A DNA stretch of 64,000 bases, from contig NZ_CP024081.1 in assembly GCF_003033885.1 (NCBI RefSeq), positions 4,838,230 to 4,902,229 of the forward strand, read 5' to 3'. The notes under the pieces were generated by a model, which saw only the letters and a program-made list of their open reading frames with translations, was not told the origin of the DNA and made no database searches. Position 1 is the stretch's first letter; the number at the start of each line of letters is the position of its first letter. Positions 1 to 8,121 of this stretch are shown piece by piece. Made by a program: the position numbers and the translations under genes. Origin of the DNA: Pseudomonas rhizophila (GTDB taxonomy: Bacteria; Pseudomonadota; Gammaproteobacteria; Pseudomonadales; Pseudomonadaceae).

Positions 1-314
1 TGCTCGCGAAAGCGGTCTGCCAGTCAGCACTTGGTTGGCAGGCAGATCGCCTTCGTGAGCTAATCCATACAGAGAGCTCGACGCACTCCCCGGTGTTTAA
101 GCAACCAATATCTTGTTCAACCTGCTGCTATGCTTAGGTCTTCTCGAAAAGAGTCGAAGCGACTTTCAAGTCAAAACTATTAGCGCTAAATTAACCCCAT
201 CAACACCGCTAATGCTAACTATGAATAGCCTTTCGGCTAAACCCGGCAAAGTTAATAATCATATGAGCAAGGCTCGACCAACTTAACGTACGGCCCCGCC
301 AAGGAAAAGCGATC
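1..314. other. Intergenic region upstream of orphan gene
   Basis: No gene is supported here. The first 30 bases look like half of a REP palindrome (GCTCGCGAAAGCGG...). The rest is AT-richer than the core genome further right. An AAGGAAAAG Shine-Dalgarno-like stretch (303-311) precedes the ATG at 315. Confidence 0.5.
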
Positions 315-1256
315 ATGCCACTGAAGGTCAACGGGAAAAGCGTCTCTGATGGCTCCGCCAGTTCTAGTAGTTCAAGCACACCGCCTGCGGGGGAAACAAT
401 CGAACTCTCCGACCTCATTGCCGAGACGGAACCGGCGCTTGTGTCACTCGGAATAACCAGCCCCGCACAGCTAAAAACAGCGGAGTCATTACTAAAAAAT
501 CTACTAGTCACTGACAAATCTTTTGCCTCCGCTAGCGAACTGGCAAAATACTTATTCAGCATCCTCCACTCTCAGGAACCGTTACTACATCAGCAATCCG
601 AGGACATTACCTATAAGCTCATCCTTGAAAGTATCGAGAACGAAAGCTGCCTTTCATCGTTCAAGACGGGCGGGCAAAAAACGGTGTCAATTATTCTACC
701 CCACCCTCGATATTTACTCTCTCAGGCGAAGGATTCGTCGAAGGATAAGGTACTGATCCAACAAGTCAGTGATATGCAAGCGCTTAACAAACTCGGAATT
801 AATGCCCTAAAAACGTCCGGAATATTTACATTCATGGACAAAAAATCATTTATCTCGGAGAAAGTAGAAGGCGCAGAAAACGCTCGAATCCTAGACAACG
901 TTGTGGTAGACAACCTAAGCCTGACGCTCTCACGCTCAACATTGATTACTGCACTAAGGAAGGCCAAAATTTTTGACAAACTTCCTAAGTTGGAGCAGGC
1001 GACCAGCGACCTGGCGAAAATAGCAAAACATTGTGAAAACCACCCAAGATTCTTGAACGATTTGCAATGTCTAGTTCAAGCAAGTACTGGCAACCTCATC
1101 ATACATGATCCATCTGCAACGCTTCCCGACCAACCACAGAACCCAATGCAAGAAAAAGTACAAGCGACCCGTCTGAAAGGTTACGAGAAGAAGCTAACTT
1201 TCTTATTGAGCACGCTCAAGTCGCAGTGCAGAATTTTAGGTGGTGAAAGCCAGTAA
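315..1256 (+). CDS. Hypothetical protein, orphan accessory gene
   Basis: This encodes a 313-residue soluble protein that I do not recognise. The N-terminus has a Ser-rich low-complexity stretch (about residues 15-22, with SSSSSS) followed by a predicted helical body. No signal peptide, membrane segment or catalytic motif is evident. The start is supported by AAGGAAAAG five bases upstream of ATG. Base composition is AT-richer than the core genes after 5.3 kb, which suggests horizontal acquisition. It lies directly upstream of the displaced dusA 5' fragment, so it is outside the small dusA island but probably part of the same variable locus. A cargo or effector role is possible but cannot be argued from sequence. 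Confidence 0.7.
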   Translation: MPLKVNGKSVSDGSASSSSSSTPPAGETIELSDLIAETEPALVSLGITSPAQLKTAESLLKNLLVTDKSFASASELAKYLFSILHSQEPLLHQQSEDITYKLILESIENESCLSSFKTGGQKTVSIILPHPRYLLSQAKDSSKDKVLIQQVSDMQALNKLGINALKTSGIFTFMDKKSFISEKVEGAENARILDNVVVDNLSLTLSRSTLITALRKAKIFDKLPKLEQATSDLAKIAKHCENHPRFLNDLQCLVQASTGNLIIHDPSATLPDQPQNPMQEKVQATRLKGYEKKLTFLLSTLKSQCRILGGESQ

Positions 1257-1580
1257 AATCATAGCGTTAAAGCCTTTCGCCAGCTGGCGATTCTCTTCAG
1301 CTAGCCGAATGTGTGCTCGAAGATGTTGCGCTGTTGATATTTTGGGTTGTCGAACGGCTTGATTCTCCGGCTGAAAATGAACTTTATCCAGCACCTGGGT
1401 ATCACGGGCAGCATCAGGTAGCATTCGCGTGGCATTGCAACAGATGGCATTGCAACAGATGGGACTGCAACAGATGGGACAGATTTATTTAACTCTGGCC
1501 CAACCGATTGGCGCATCCCCATCCTCGCCATCCCATTCCTGTTAAACTGCGCTCCCGTCGCATTCGTCATTTCAGATCTC
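1257..1580. other. Non-coding stretch upstream of the old dusA start
   Basis: There is no convincing gene. The minus strand at 1257-1425 reads as a short Leu/Glu-rich peptide (EENRQL) loosely like the end of an IS3-type OrfA, too weak to call. A three-copy 15-bp tandem repeat lies at 1432-1476, followed by GGGACAGATTTATTTA (1476-1491). The last about 60 bases resemble the promoter region found again in front of the intact dusA at 5328. Confidence 0.45.
1432..1476. repeat. 15-bp tandem repeat, three copies
   Basis: Three adjacent 15-bp units at 1432-1446, 1447-1461 and 1462-1476. The first two are identical (GCATTGCAACAGATG) and the third differs at two positions. A partial fourth GGACAGAT follows. 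Confidence 0.85.
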
Positions 1581-1664
1581 ATGCCCTCACATACAGCATC
1601 ATCCCAAGTCCTCTCCCGCCGGTTCAGCGTTGCGCCGATGATGGATCGAAGCTACTGGAACTAA
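1581..1664 (+). pseudogene. dusA': dusA 5' fragment displaced by island insertion
   Basis: This 27-codon reading frame starts ATG at 1581 and carries SRRFSVAPMMD, the conserved N-terminus of tRNA-dihydrouridine synthase A. It then runs into island sequence (RSYWN) and stops at 1662-1664. The same motif opens the intact dusA at 5328. The DNA at 1611-1645 and 5358-5392 matches at 30 of 35 positions and both copies end in ATGATGGA. This is the pattern left when an element integrates into the 5' end of dusA, a known target of a dedicated integrase family, and supplies a substitute 5' end. It is almost certainly not functional as a protein. Confidence 0.9.
1611..1645. other. Left attachment site (attL-like) of dusA island
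   Basis: This 35-bp imperfect direct repeat matches 5358-5392 at 30 of 35 positions. The shared 3' end ATGATGGA is the likely crossover core, since sequences diverge completely immediately after it. The identification rests on the repeat plus the known use of dusA as an integration site. Confidence 0.75.
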
Positions 1665-1906
1665 AAAACCTTATTTTTCAGTAGCATAGAGACAATTTAA
1701 TCCTTGCTGTAGCAAAAATTAAGCAGGGAATTGGAAATATCCCCTCAGAAGGGCCATTTTTCACGCAAGAGTCTGTCCACCGGATTATTGTCACGGCGCC
1801 GCTCTATGACCTACCAGCAAAAGCATTGTAAATTCGCTATACGTGAGCGCCCTGCCTTACAGTCCATTCGACATCTCGACAGTTACTACCATTGCCCTGC
1901 AACAAC

Positions 1907-4354
1907 TCATTCGTCTACTGCTGGTAAATCTTCGGACTCCCCGGCGGGGCTATAATCGTATCCAGATATCTTTCGTTGGTATTGAATAATAATACTGGTT
2001 ATATCTGGATCACCAACGCGCTCTTCCGCAAGCTTCAACCTATCCATCGCGTCGTCGAATGCAGACATATCTTTAGCTCGCCTAAAAATCTCAACACCGA
2101 CATCACAATATGTGCGCAAAAAATCTTTGTTATCTTTATACCTATCTATAGCGTTAGTTGCATAGGCTCTGGCCTTTTCAAGGATTGCAATTCTATCCTC
2201 TTCTAAAATGCCAGGGGTTCGCTCTGCGCGAGCTAACAAAAGCATGATTTTAAAGCGGTGAACTGGGCCATCTGCTTTAAAATCATTTTCAAAAAGACGA
2301 ATCTCTGTATCTGCCTTCTCAATCTCATTTATATCGATAAGATTGCGAATCAACCTATGGCGCGGAACTCTTTCGCCCGGTGCCTTCGAGATCATTTTTC
2401 GTAGAAGTTTATTCCTCACATGTTTATCTGCAATTCTACCGATTCCTTTTTCATAACCACATAGCTGGCGGATGGTGCGAATTTCAACATCGTAGGTCGG
2501 AACGATGCCATCTATCACACGCTCAAACAGACTTATATACTCCTTAACATCAGGCATTTTATATTGCGCTATTATATCAGTAATTACCGGATGCCTACCT
2601 TTCCAGCCGTAAGTCCCATCCTTACTACTTATAGTAAACTCATGAACAATATCAACCAAATTCTCCAAAGACGCAGTAACTTGGCCAGCGGGAATTCCTA
2701 GTAGCCGCATAACGAGCTGACGATGAACTATGATACCTGAGCTTTCCATTGCAGCGACTAAGCGGTATATTTCTTGATAGTTTTCGTTTAGTGACGCGAA
2801 CTCCCTCAAGACAATATCGTCGAATTTATCCGAAGCAAAAATATTTTTCAAACATACAAACGTGTCTGACTCACATCGTACGGTTAACCTACGCTTTCTC
2901 TCCGATCTTGAAAACCCAGAAAAGCTGTTCTCCACGAGAGGTTTAAGATCTGCGTTCGTGTCTACTAAAGTCAGTAAGTCCTCTACTTCTGTCGGGTCGA
3001 GCCCTTTTAAAATCTTCTGGGAAGCATGTTTAAAAAAATTGGGGGTTTTAACTCTCGGATTCCATAAGTTCCTAGATGAAATCAATAATATTTTCAGACT
3101 CTGAACATTGTCGGCCACCAACAAATCGATTAGCGAGCTAATATCTCCTACATGCTTATGAGCATCATCAACCAACAACACTCCAGTCTTGTTTTTCTCC
3201 TTAAGATAATTAGCAACCGCCCTCCAAGCGGAGGGAAGCAATGTATGCTCTGCTTTATGTTCCCACGCGTAGATGGAAACCTGAGACTTCATGTATAAGA
3301 CTTGCTTGGCCAATGTAGACTTACCTGTCCCACTAGCACCCAGGACGATCGTTATAAACTTCTCATTACTTTCCAACTGAGGCATAAGATGAGCGGAAAG
3401 AGTTCGCCGGAAAGTTAAATTTGCCGCAATGTCGGCATACGAAGCTGGCCAACCATTAAACATAGAGCTAGCATCTTTAATGCTACTAGTAATATCATGC
3501 GCAACATCCCTAGTTACGGGACGCAGCACAGAAAATGCATCAAGCGGGTCATCATTGACCTTATTTGTTAGAGCTTCACTTTTGGTGTTCTTCTGGAGCT
3601 CGACAAAAAAATCGTCAAGACTACCAAATGAAACCCTAACACCTCGCCGCTCATGCAACAGAGCCCGGTTCTCGTCCGGCGTATACAAAATCAAATTTAT
3701 TGTAGCCGGCATATGACTTCTTGCATTGATGTCTAACGACTTAGATATCAAATCTTTAATGTGAGCATCTGCCAATGAATACCCTATAATAACCAAATCA
3801 GTCCCCGCCAAATCCATTTTCAGCGAGTCATACAGGTACTCCCTATACTCCATAGTTAGATCATAGTCATTTTCAGAAATAATGATACGACTATGAACAC
3901 CATCGACCTCGTCTTTCTCTATACTTCCATGCAATTTAAATAACTTAGTAGCTTCAGGAATACGCTGAGTTGTGAAATCAAAATTTGAAGAAATTACTGA
4001 TAGTGGCTGATCGCGCCTAGCATAAGACTGTTCAATCAACGAGTCATAGTTAGTAGTGTAGATGTTTCGCCAACCGTACAGTGGTAAATTCAGTAAACTA
4101 CCCGTTGGCACAAGCTTCTCAAAGGATCTCCTCAACGTCTTTATCATTTCACGACGACAATCTTTCTGCTCAGCCAAGCTCGCAACTTCGCTCAGCGAAT
4201 ATCCATAGGAATCTATGTCGAACCGTTCTGAGAGGCGATCAATTAAAAGCTTTACAGATGGTGCGCCGGAAGGAAGCGACGAGCCCGCTCCGAAAAAAAG
4301 GACTGTGTTTTCTGGCTTTATTCTTCTGGCCAGTTCGGCTAACGGGATGCTCAT
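1907..4354 (-). CDS. SIR2-STAND NTPase, Avs5-like anti-phage protein
   Basis: An 815-residue multidomain protein. Residues 10-250 form a SIR2-like NAD-binding domain: GAGSS at 22-26, TTNYD with Asn102 and Asp104, LHG with His142, and GYS at 191-193, so the residues expected for NADase activity are present. A P-loop STAND-type NTPase follows: Walker A GASGTGKST at 339-347 and Walker B GVLLVDDAH at 391-399. The C-terminal 300 residues are helical, perhaps a TPR-like sensor. This order matches single-gene SIR2-STAND (AVAST type 5) defence proteins, which sense phage and deplete NAD. Specific phage triggers cannot be inferred. An upstream GTG at 4357 is possible, but AAGGA lies only 3 bases from it and 6 from the ATG at 4354, so ATG is preferred. 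Confidence 0.85.
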   Translation of the reverse strand: MSIPLAELARRIKPENTVLFFGAGSSLPSGAPSVKLLIDRLSERFDIDSYGYSLSEVASLAEQKDCRREMIKTLRRSFEKLVPTGSLLNLPLYGWRNIYTTNYDSLIEQSYARRDQPLSVISSNFDFTTQRIPEATKLFKLHGSIEKDEVDGVHSRIIISENDYDLTMEYREYLYDSLKMDLAGTDLVIIGYSLADAHIKDLISKSLDINARSHMPATINLILYTPDENRALLHERRGVRVSFGSLDDFFVELQKNTKSEALTNKVNDDPLDAFSVLRPVTRDVAHDITSSIKDASSMFNGWPASYADIAANLTFRRTLSAHLMPQLESNEKFITIVLGASGTGKSTLAKQVLYMKSQVSIYAWEHKAEHTLLPSAWRAVANYLKEKNKTGVLLVDDAHKHVGDISSLIDLLVADNVQSLKILLISSRNLWNPRVKTPNFFKHASQKILKGLDPTEVEDLLTLVDTNADLKPLVENSFSGFSRSERKRRLTVRCESDTFVCLKNIFASDKFDDIVLREFASLNENYQEIYRLVAAMESSGIIVHRQLVMRLLGIPAGQVTASLENLVDIVHEFTISSKDGTYGWKGRHPVITDIIAQYKMPDVKEYISLFERVIDGIVPTYDVEIRTIRQLCGYEKGIGRIADKHVRNKLLRKMISKAPGERVPRHRLIRNLIDINEIEKADTEIRLFENDFKADGPVHRFKIMLLLARAERTPGILEEDRIAILEKARAYATNAIDRYKDNKDFLRTYCDVGVEIFRRAKDMSAFDDAMDRLKLAEERVGDPDITSIIIQYQRKISGYDYSPAGESEDLPAVDE

Positions 4355-4770
4355 CACAAATCCTTATGCGTTTGTAATAGCAATTTAATACCGCTTACCG
4401 TAGCTGCTGTCTACCCGGTTGGGAACGGAATGAAGAAAAGTCTAGAAATGACAGCGTATGGCGACATCGGCCTTACAGCCCACGGAAATAACGGTTAGAC
4501 GCGGGTTCAACCCCCCATATCCAAAAAATAAGCTATAAAAATCATGCAATTAGCGTTTATTTCAAGTGCTTTTTTTGCCTGAATGAGTGGTTTTGGCTCG
4601 GTTATACCAGCTTTAGGACAGCCTGCCTGCCCGCGAAGCCCATCCGTGGCTGTCGCTTTTACCTCAACAATCGACAACACGTTTTTCGTCGCTTTTCCGG
4701 TTTGAAAACGCGCCAAAACGATCTGTCTGGGGTATTAAATCTGTGTCGGCTTACACACAGAGGCCCATAC
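4355..4770. other. Island intergenic region with tmRNA-end-like sequence
   Basis: There is no supported gene in this 416-bp gap between the divergent SIR2 and AlpA genes. It should contain both promoters. GACGCGGGTTCAAC at 4498-4511 equals part of the conserved 3' end of tmRNA (ssrA), but the T-stem is then broken (CCCCCC in place of TCCCGC) and no upstream RNA folds with it. It may be an old attachment-site remnant. Confidence 0.4.
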
Positions 4771-5019
4771 ATGCCGACACATACCCCCAAGAAATACTTG
4801 ATCAGTCATATCTCTCTGCAGCACCGCTTTGATAAAAGCCGCTCCGGCCTTGAAAAGCTGCTCAAAACCGATCCCAGCTTCCCTCGCCCCATCAAGTTTG
4901 GCTTGAGCAAACAGGCTGGCGTTTACTTCCTCGTCGCGGAGGTGGAAGCCTGGTTGGAGAGCAAGATCAGCGAACGCGATAGCGTCGTTCAGGATCTCTC
5001 CAAAAGAGACAAGCAATGA
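4771..5019 (+). CDS. AlpA-family DNA-binding regulator
   Basis: An 82-residue protein of the AlpA/excisionase-like winged helix-turn-helix family. The pattern is an N-terminal YLISH helix, a recognition region followed by FPRPIKFG (about residues 36-43), and the terminal VAEVEAWLESKI (about 56-67), the classic AlpA ending. AlpA proteins activate integrase or excision genes in P4-like and satellite islands, for example CP4-57 in E. coli. Here no integrase accompanies it, so its target is missing or elsewhere; it may instead regulate the SIR2 gene next door. ATG at 4771 is chosen because the conserved domain begins just after it; the preceding AGAGG is a modest ribosome binding site. Confidence 0.8.
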   Translation: MPTHTPKKYLISHISLQHRFDKSRSGLEKLLKTDPSFPRPIKFGLSKQAGVYFLVAEVEAWLESKISERDSVVQDLSKRDKQ

Positions 5020-5084
5020 CCACATGCGAGCAGACACTGCCGTTCTTGGCAGAGATGCGCGAACCGGACGTGCCTCATATCTGA
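5016..5084 (+). CDS. 22-residue overlapping ORF, possible remnant
   Basis: An ATG at 5016 overlaps the stop of the AlpA gene (ATGA) and opens a 22-codon frame ending at 5084. The overlap is typical of translational coupling, so this is probably the start of a gene truncated by deletion rather than a functional peptide. No family can be recognised. Confidence 0.3.
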   Translation: MTTCEQTLPFLAEMREPDVPHI

Positions 5085-5327
5085 GCCCAGGAGTTGCGCC
5101 AAAGCCGCTCCCATGCAAGAAAAAGGGGGACAGATCTATTTACCGGCCGGCCCTCCGACTGCGTGCAATCCCAACATAGCAACCAGCGCCCTAAGACTCC
5201 CGATTAGAACTGGGAATCTCTGACCCTGCCGGGAGATTCAACTCTCTCACCAATCTAGCCCGCCAGCCTTACCCTATCCCATTCCTGATAAACTCCCCGT
5301 CTCTGCCCTACCCATTCAGATTCCCCA
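5085..5327. other. Island right end with substitute dusA promoter region
   Basis: No gene is seen. The GGGACAGATCTATTTA-like stretch at 5127-5142 echoes the GGGACAGATTTATTTA upstream of the displaced dusA start (1476-1491). CATCCCATTCCTG(T/A)TAAACT-like sequence occurs before both starts (1528 onward and 5274 onward). The island therefore carries its own version of the dusA upstream region. Confidence 0.55.
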
Positions 5328-6323
5328 ATGCCCTTAATCACAACCGCCCCCCAATCACTGTCCCGCCGCTTCAGCGTGGCCCCCATGATGGACTGGACTG
5401 ACCCCCACTGCAGGTTCTTCCTACGCATCCTCTCCAAACACGCCCTGCTCTACACCGAGATGGTCACCACTGGCGCGTTGCTCAACGGCGATCACGAGCG
5501 TTTCCTGCGCCACCACGAAGCCGAGCATCCCCTGGCGCTTCAACTCGGCGGTAGCGTCCCGGCCGATTTGGCTGCGTGCGCGCGGATGGCTCAGGAGCAT
5601 GGCTATGATGAGGTCAATCTCAACGTCGGCTGCCCAAGCGATCGCGTGCAGAACAACATGATCGGTGCATGTCTGATGGGGCATCCTGAGCTGGTGGCCG
5701 ATTGTGTGAAGGCGATGCGTGATGCTGTGTCGATTCCGGTGACGGTCAAGCATCGGATCGGGATCAATGGGCGGGACAGTTACGAGCAGTTGTGTGAGTT
5801 CGTCGGGACGGTGCGTGACGCCGGTTGTACGAGTTTTACCGTGCATGCGCGGATTGCGATTCTGGAAGGGCTGTCGCCCAAGGAGAACCGTGAGATCCCG
5901 CCGCTGCGGTATGACGTGGCGGCACAGCTGAAGAAGGATTTCCCGGAGCTGGAGATTGTGCTAAACGGCGGGATCAAGACGCTGGAAGCCTGCCACGAGC
6001 ATTTGCAGACATTCGACGGTGTGATGCTGGGGCGCGAGGCGTATCACAACCCGTATCTGCTGGCCGAGGTGGATCAACAACTGTTTGGCAGCAGCGCGCC
6101 TGTCATCAGTCGGGCTGAGGCGTTGGCGCAGTTGCGGCCTTATATCGCCAAGCACCTGGACGCCGGCGGGGCGATGCATCACATCACTCGCCATGTACTG
6201 GGGCTGGGTACCGGGTTTCCTGGGGCGCGCCGTTTTCGGCAGTTGTTGTCGGTGGACATCCACAAAACCAAAGACCCGTTGGCGCTGCTGGATCAGGCGG
6301 CGGGCATGCTGGAAGGACGCTAA
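5328..6323 (+). CDS. dusA: tRNA-dihydrouridine synthase A (U20/U20a)
   Basis: A 331-residue FMN- and NADPH-dependent enzyme that reduces uridine 20/20a in the D-loop of tRNAs. The TIM barrel starts with SRRFSVAPMMDWTD (residues 12-24). The catalytic cysteine lies in NVGCPS (Cys102), and KHRIGI and the GGI / GVMLGREAYHNP phosphate-binding segments follow. Length is normal for DusA. The first about 20 codons and the promoter derive from the inserted island, because the original 5' end remains at 1581; the protein is nevertheless complete. The downstream neighbour is transaldolase. Confidence 0.97.
   Translation: MPLITTAPQSLSRRFSVAPMMDWTDPHCRFFLRILSKHALLYTEMVTTGALLNGDHERFLRHHEAEHPLALQLGGSVPADLAACARMAQEHGYDEVNLNVGCPSDRVQNNMIGACLMGHPELVADCVKAMRDAVSIPVTVKHRIGINGRDSYEQLCEFVGTVRDAGCTSFTVHARIAILEGLSPKENREIPPLRYDVAAQLKKDFPELEIVLNGGIKTLEACHEHLQTFDGVMLGREAYHNPYLLAEVDQQLFGSSAPVISRAEALAQLRPYIAKHLDAGGAMHHITRHVLGLGTGFPGARRFRQLLSVDIHKTKDPLALLDQAAGMLEGR
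5358..5392. other. Right attachment site (attR-like) inside dusA
   Basis: This 35-bp partner of 1611-1645 lies in codons 11-22 of the intact dusA. It encodes the conserved LSRRFSVAPMMD motif, so recombination here preserves the protein sequence. Identity is 30 of 35 with ATGATGGA at the 3' end. Confidence 0.75.
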
Positions 6324-6501
6324 CTGTCACTTGCTTTGAACCTGAGTCCTGTTTTGGCATCGTATCTACCGATACCCGCCCCGGCCTTTCAAACATCCGT
6401 TTTCAGGTTGTTGCCGCTGGGGCCATCGATCCCCCTTCACGCCCTTGAGTGGCTGCCGGCCCTCGGGTAATGTCAACAGACCCATAGGACAGAGCACGCT
6501 C

Positions 6502-7428
6502 ATGACTTCCAAGCTGGAACAACTCAAACAATTCACTACCGTAGTGGCCGATACCGGCGACTTCGAAGCCATCGCCCGCGTTAAACCCGTGGATGCCACC
6601 ACCAACCCTTCCCTGCTGCTCAAGGCCTCGGCCATTCAAGGCTACGCCGAGCTGCTGAACGCCTGTGTGGCCGATTGCAAGGGCGATGTGGGCCTGGCCA
6701 GCGACCGTTTTGGCGTGGCGGTCGGGCAAGAGATTCTCAAGGTGATTCCGGGGCGTATTTCCACTGAGGTGGATGCGCGTCTGTCGTTCGACACCGAGGC
6801 CATGCTGAAACGTGCGCATCGCCTGATCGACCTGTACGAAAAGGCCGGCGTTGGCCGCGATCGCGTGCTGATCAAGATCGCGTCCACCTGGGAAGGTATT
6901 CGCGCCGCCGAGCAGCTGGAGCGTGAAGGCATCCAGTGCAACCTGACGCTGCTGTTCTCCTTCGCCCAGGCTGCGGCTTGCGCCGATGCCGGCGTGTTCC
7001 TGATTTCGCCTTTTGTCGGCCGCATCTACGACTGGTACAAGAAGGCCAACGGCAACGACTACACCGGTGCCGATGATCCGGGCGTGCAGTCGGTGACGCG
7101 CATCTACAACTACTACAAGGCCAATGACTACAAAACCGTGGTCATGGGCGCAAGCTTCCGCAACCTCAACCAGATCGAGCAACTGGCCGGCTGCGACCGC
7201 TTGACGGTCAGCCCGGATCTGCTGGAGAAACTGGCCGCCGACGAGGGCAAGCTGGAACGCAAACTGGCGCCTGGGCAAGCCGGCGAGGCGCGCTTGAGCC
7301 TCAATGAAGCGCAGTTCCGCTGGTTGTCCAACGAGGACGCCATGGCGACTGAGAAACTGGCTGAAGGCATTCGTCAGTTCGCCCGGGACCAGGAGAAGCT
7401 TGAGGCGTTGCTGCAAGCCAAGCTTTGA
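6502..7428 (+). CDS. tal: Transaldolase
   Basis: A 308-residue cytosolic enzyme of the non-oxidative pentose phosphate pathway, which transfers a dihydroxyacetone unit from sedoheptulose 7-phosphate to glyceraldehyde 3-phosphate. Visible motifs are [10 protein letters not shown] near residue 31-40, the Schiff-base lysine in VLIKIASTW (Lys125) and the CNLTLLFS strand. The length fits the TalB type. The start at 6502 ([10 protein letters not shown]) is preferred over an upstream in-frame ATG because the family begins there. A strong terminator follows immediately, so it is probably monocistronic. Confidence 0.97.
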   Translation: MTSKLEQLKQFTTVVADTGDFEAIARVKPVDATTNPSLLLKASAIQGYAELLNACVADCKGDVGLASDRFGVAVGQEILKVIPGRISTEVDARLSFDTEAMLKRAHRLIDLYEKAGVGRDRVLIKIASTWEGIRAAEQLEREGIQCNLTLLFSFAQAAACADAGVFLISPFVGRIYDWYKKANGNDYTGADDPGVQSVTRIYNYYKANDYKTVVMGASFRNLNQIEQLAGCDRLTVSPDLLEKLAADEGKLERKLAPGQAGEARLSLNEAQFRWLSNEDAMATEKLAEGIRQFARDQEKLEALLQAKL

Positions 7429-7449
7429 GGTGATTTCGAAGTCATAAAG

Positions 7450-7482
7450 AAGGGCGAACCTGGGTGGGTTCGCCCTTTTTTA
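7450..7482 (+). terminator. Rho-independent terminator after tal
   Basis: A 9-bp perfect stem GGGCGAACC (7452-7460) / GGTTCGCCC (7467-7475) is followed by a run of T. Confidence 0.92.
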
Positions 7483-7513
7483 TAGGCTTGGGAAGGTGGC
7501 GGCTGGCCGGCCG

Positions 7514-7610
7514 CCATCGCGAGCAAGCTCGCTCCCACAGGGGGATTTGTGCAGATTCGGAGATCGTGGTCGATGCGAGACCTTGTGGGAGCGAGCTTGC
7601 TCGCGATGAG
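7514..7610. repeat. REP doublet (inverted pair)
   Basis: Two inverted REP palindromes, ATCGCGAGCAAGCTCGCTCCCACA at 7516-7539 and its inverse near 7584-7607, lie between the convergent tal and STAS genes. Confidence 0.9.
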
Positions 7611-7638
7611 GCCCGCTCAGTCTACGCAAACCTATGAA

Positions 7639-8121
7639 TCAGGGCCGCTCCAGCGCACTCACCAAGTCATGGAACGCTTCACGATTGGAGTCGTTCAGCC
7701 CCATGAGGATCTTATGGGCTTCAAGCACCTTGATCCGCACTTCCTCTTCCGATTGATCCTGATCGGGCAGATCGTCCAGGCACTCCGGGCATGGCACGGG
7801 ATCGCCGACGATATTGAATACCTGGTCGAAGCCCATGGATTGCAGCAACCGGGTGATGTCGTTGTGGGTGGTGACCACGGTCGGCAGCAGGCCGACCTTT
7901 TGCCGCGACAGGATCGACAGCTTGGCCAGCAGGCCCAGGGTGGTGCTGTCGATGCTGCGGGTTTCGGTCAGGTCGATCACGATGGCGTTGAAGTTCAACG
8001 CGGTGAAGATCCGCTCAATAGTCGCATCCAGCGCCGAACAGAGGGTCAGGCGCACTTCACCGACAAACTTCAGGACAAAGGTGCCGTCCTGCTCGGCGAA
8101 CTGGATTCTACCGGTACTCAT
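7639..8121 (-). CDS. rssC: STAS-domain anti-sigma-factor antagonist (RssC-like)
   Basis: A 160-residue protein with an N-terminal STAS domain (about residues 1-105). The segment SIDSTTLGLLAKL carries the conserved phosphorylatable serine region, and a charged tail follows with a CPEC motif near residue 112. STAS antagonists are controlled by phosphorylation and partner switching. The ATG overlaps the stop codon of the upstream rssB-like gene (TGATG), so the two are translationally coupled. RssB's PP2C domain is the likely phosphatase for this protein. The symbol follows the Pseudomonas RssB-RssC pair and is assigned by context. Confidence 0.85.
   Translation of the reverse strand: MSTGRIQFAEQDGTFVLKFVGEVRLTLCSALDATIERIFTALNFNAIVIDLTETRSIDSTTLGLLAKLSILSRQKVGLLPTVVTTHNDITRLLQSMGFDQVFNIVGDPVPCPECLDDLPDQDQSEEEVRIKVLEAHKILMGLNDSNREAFHDLVSALERP

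Larger units (their letters stand above)
1646..5357. mobile_element. Genomic island in dusA carrying a SIR2-STAND gene
   Basis: The segment between the two dusA repeats is about 3.7 kb and AT-richer than the flanking core. It carries a SIR2-STAND NTPase on the minus strand, an AlpA-type regulator on the plus strand and a few hundred bases of apparent debris. Its right end supplies a promoter and first codons that keep dusA intact. No integrase, transposase or replication gene is present, so it is probably a deletion derivative or depends on another element for mobility. The stretch 1665-1906 between the left end and the SIR2 gene shows nothing I can identify. Boundaries are set by the repeats; the exact crossover is uncertain by a few bases. 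Confidence 0.8.

Noticed and set aside
1257..1425. Possible IS3 OrfA remnant on the minus strand
   Set aside because: Only a short EENRQL-like match is seen; no terminal inverted repeats or OrfB sequence are present.
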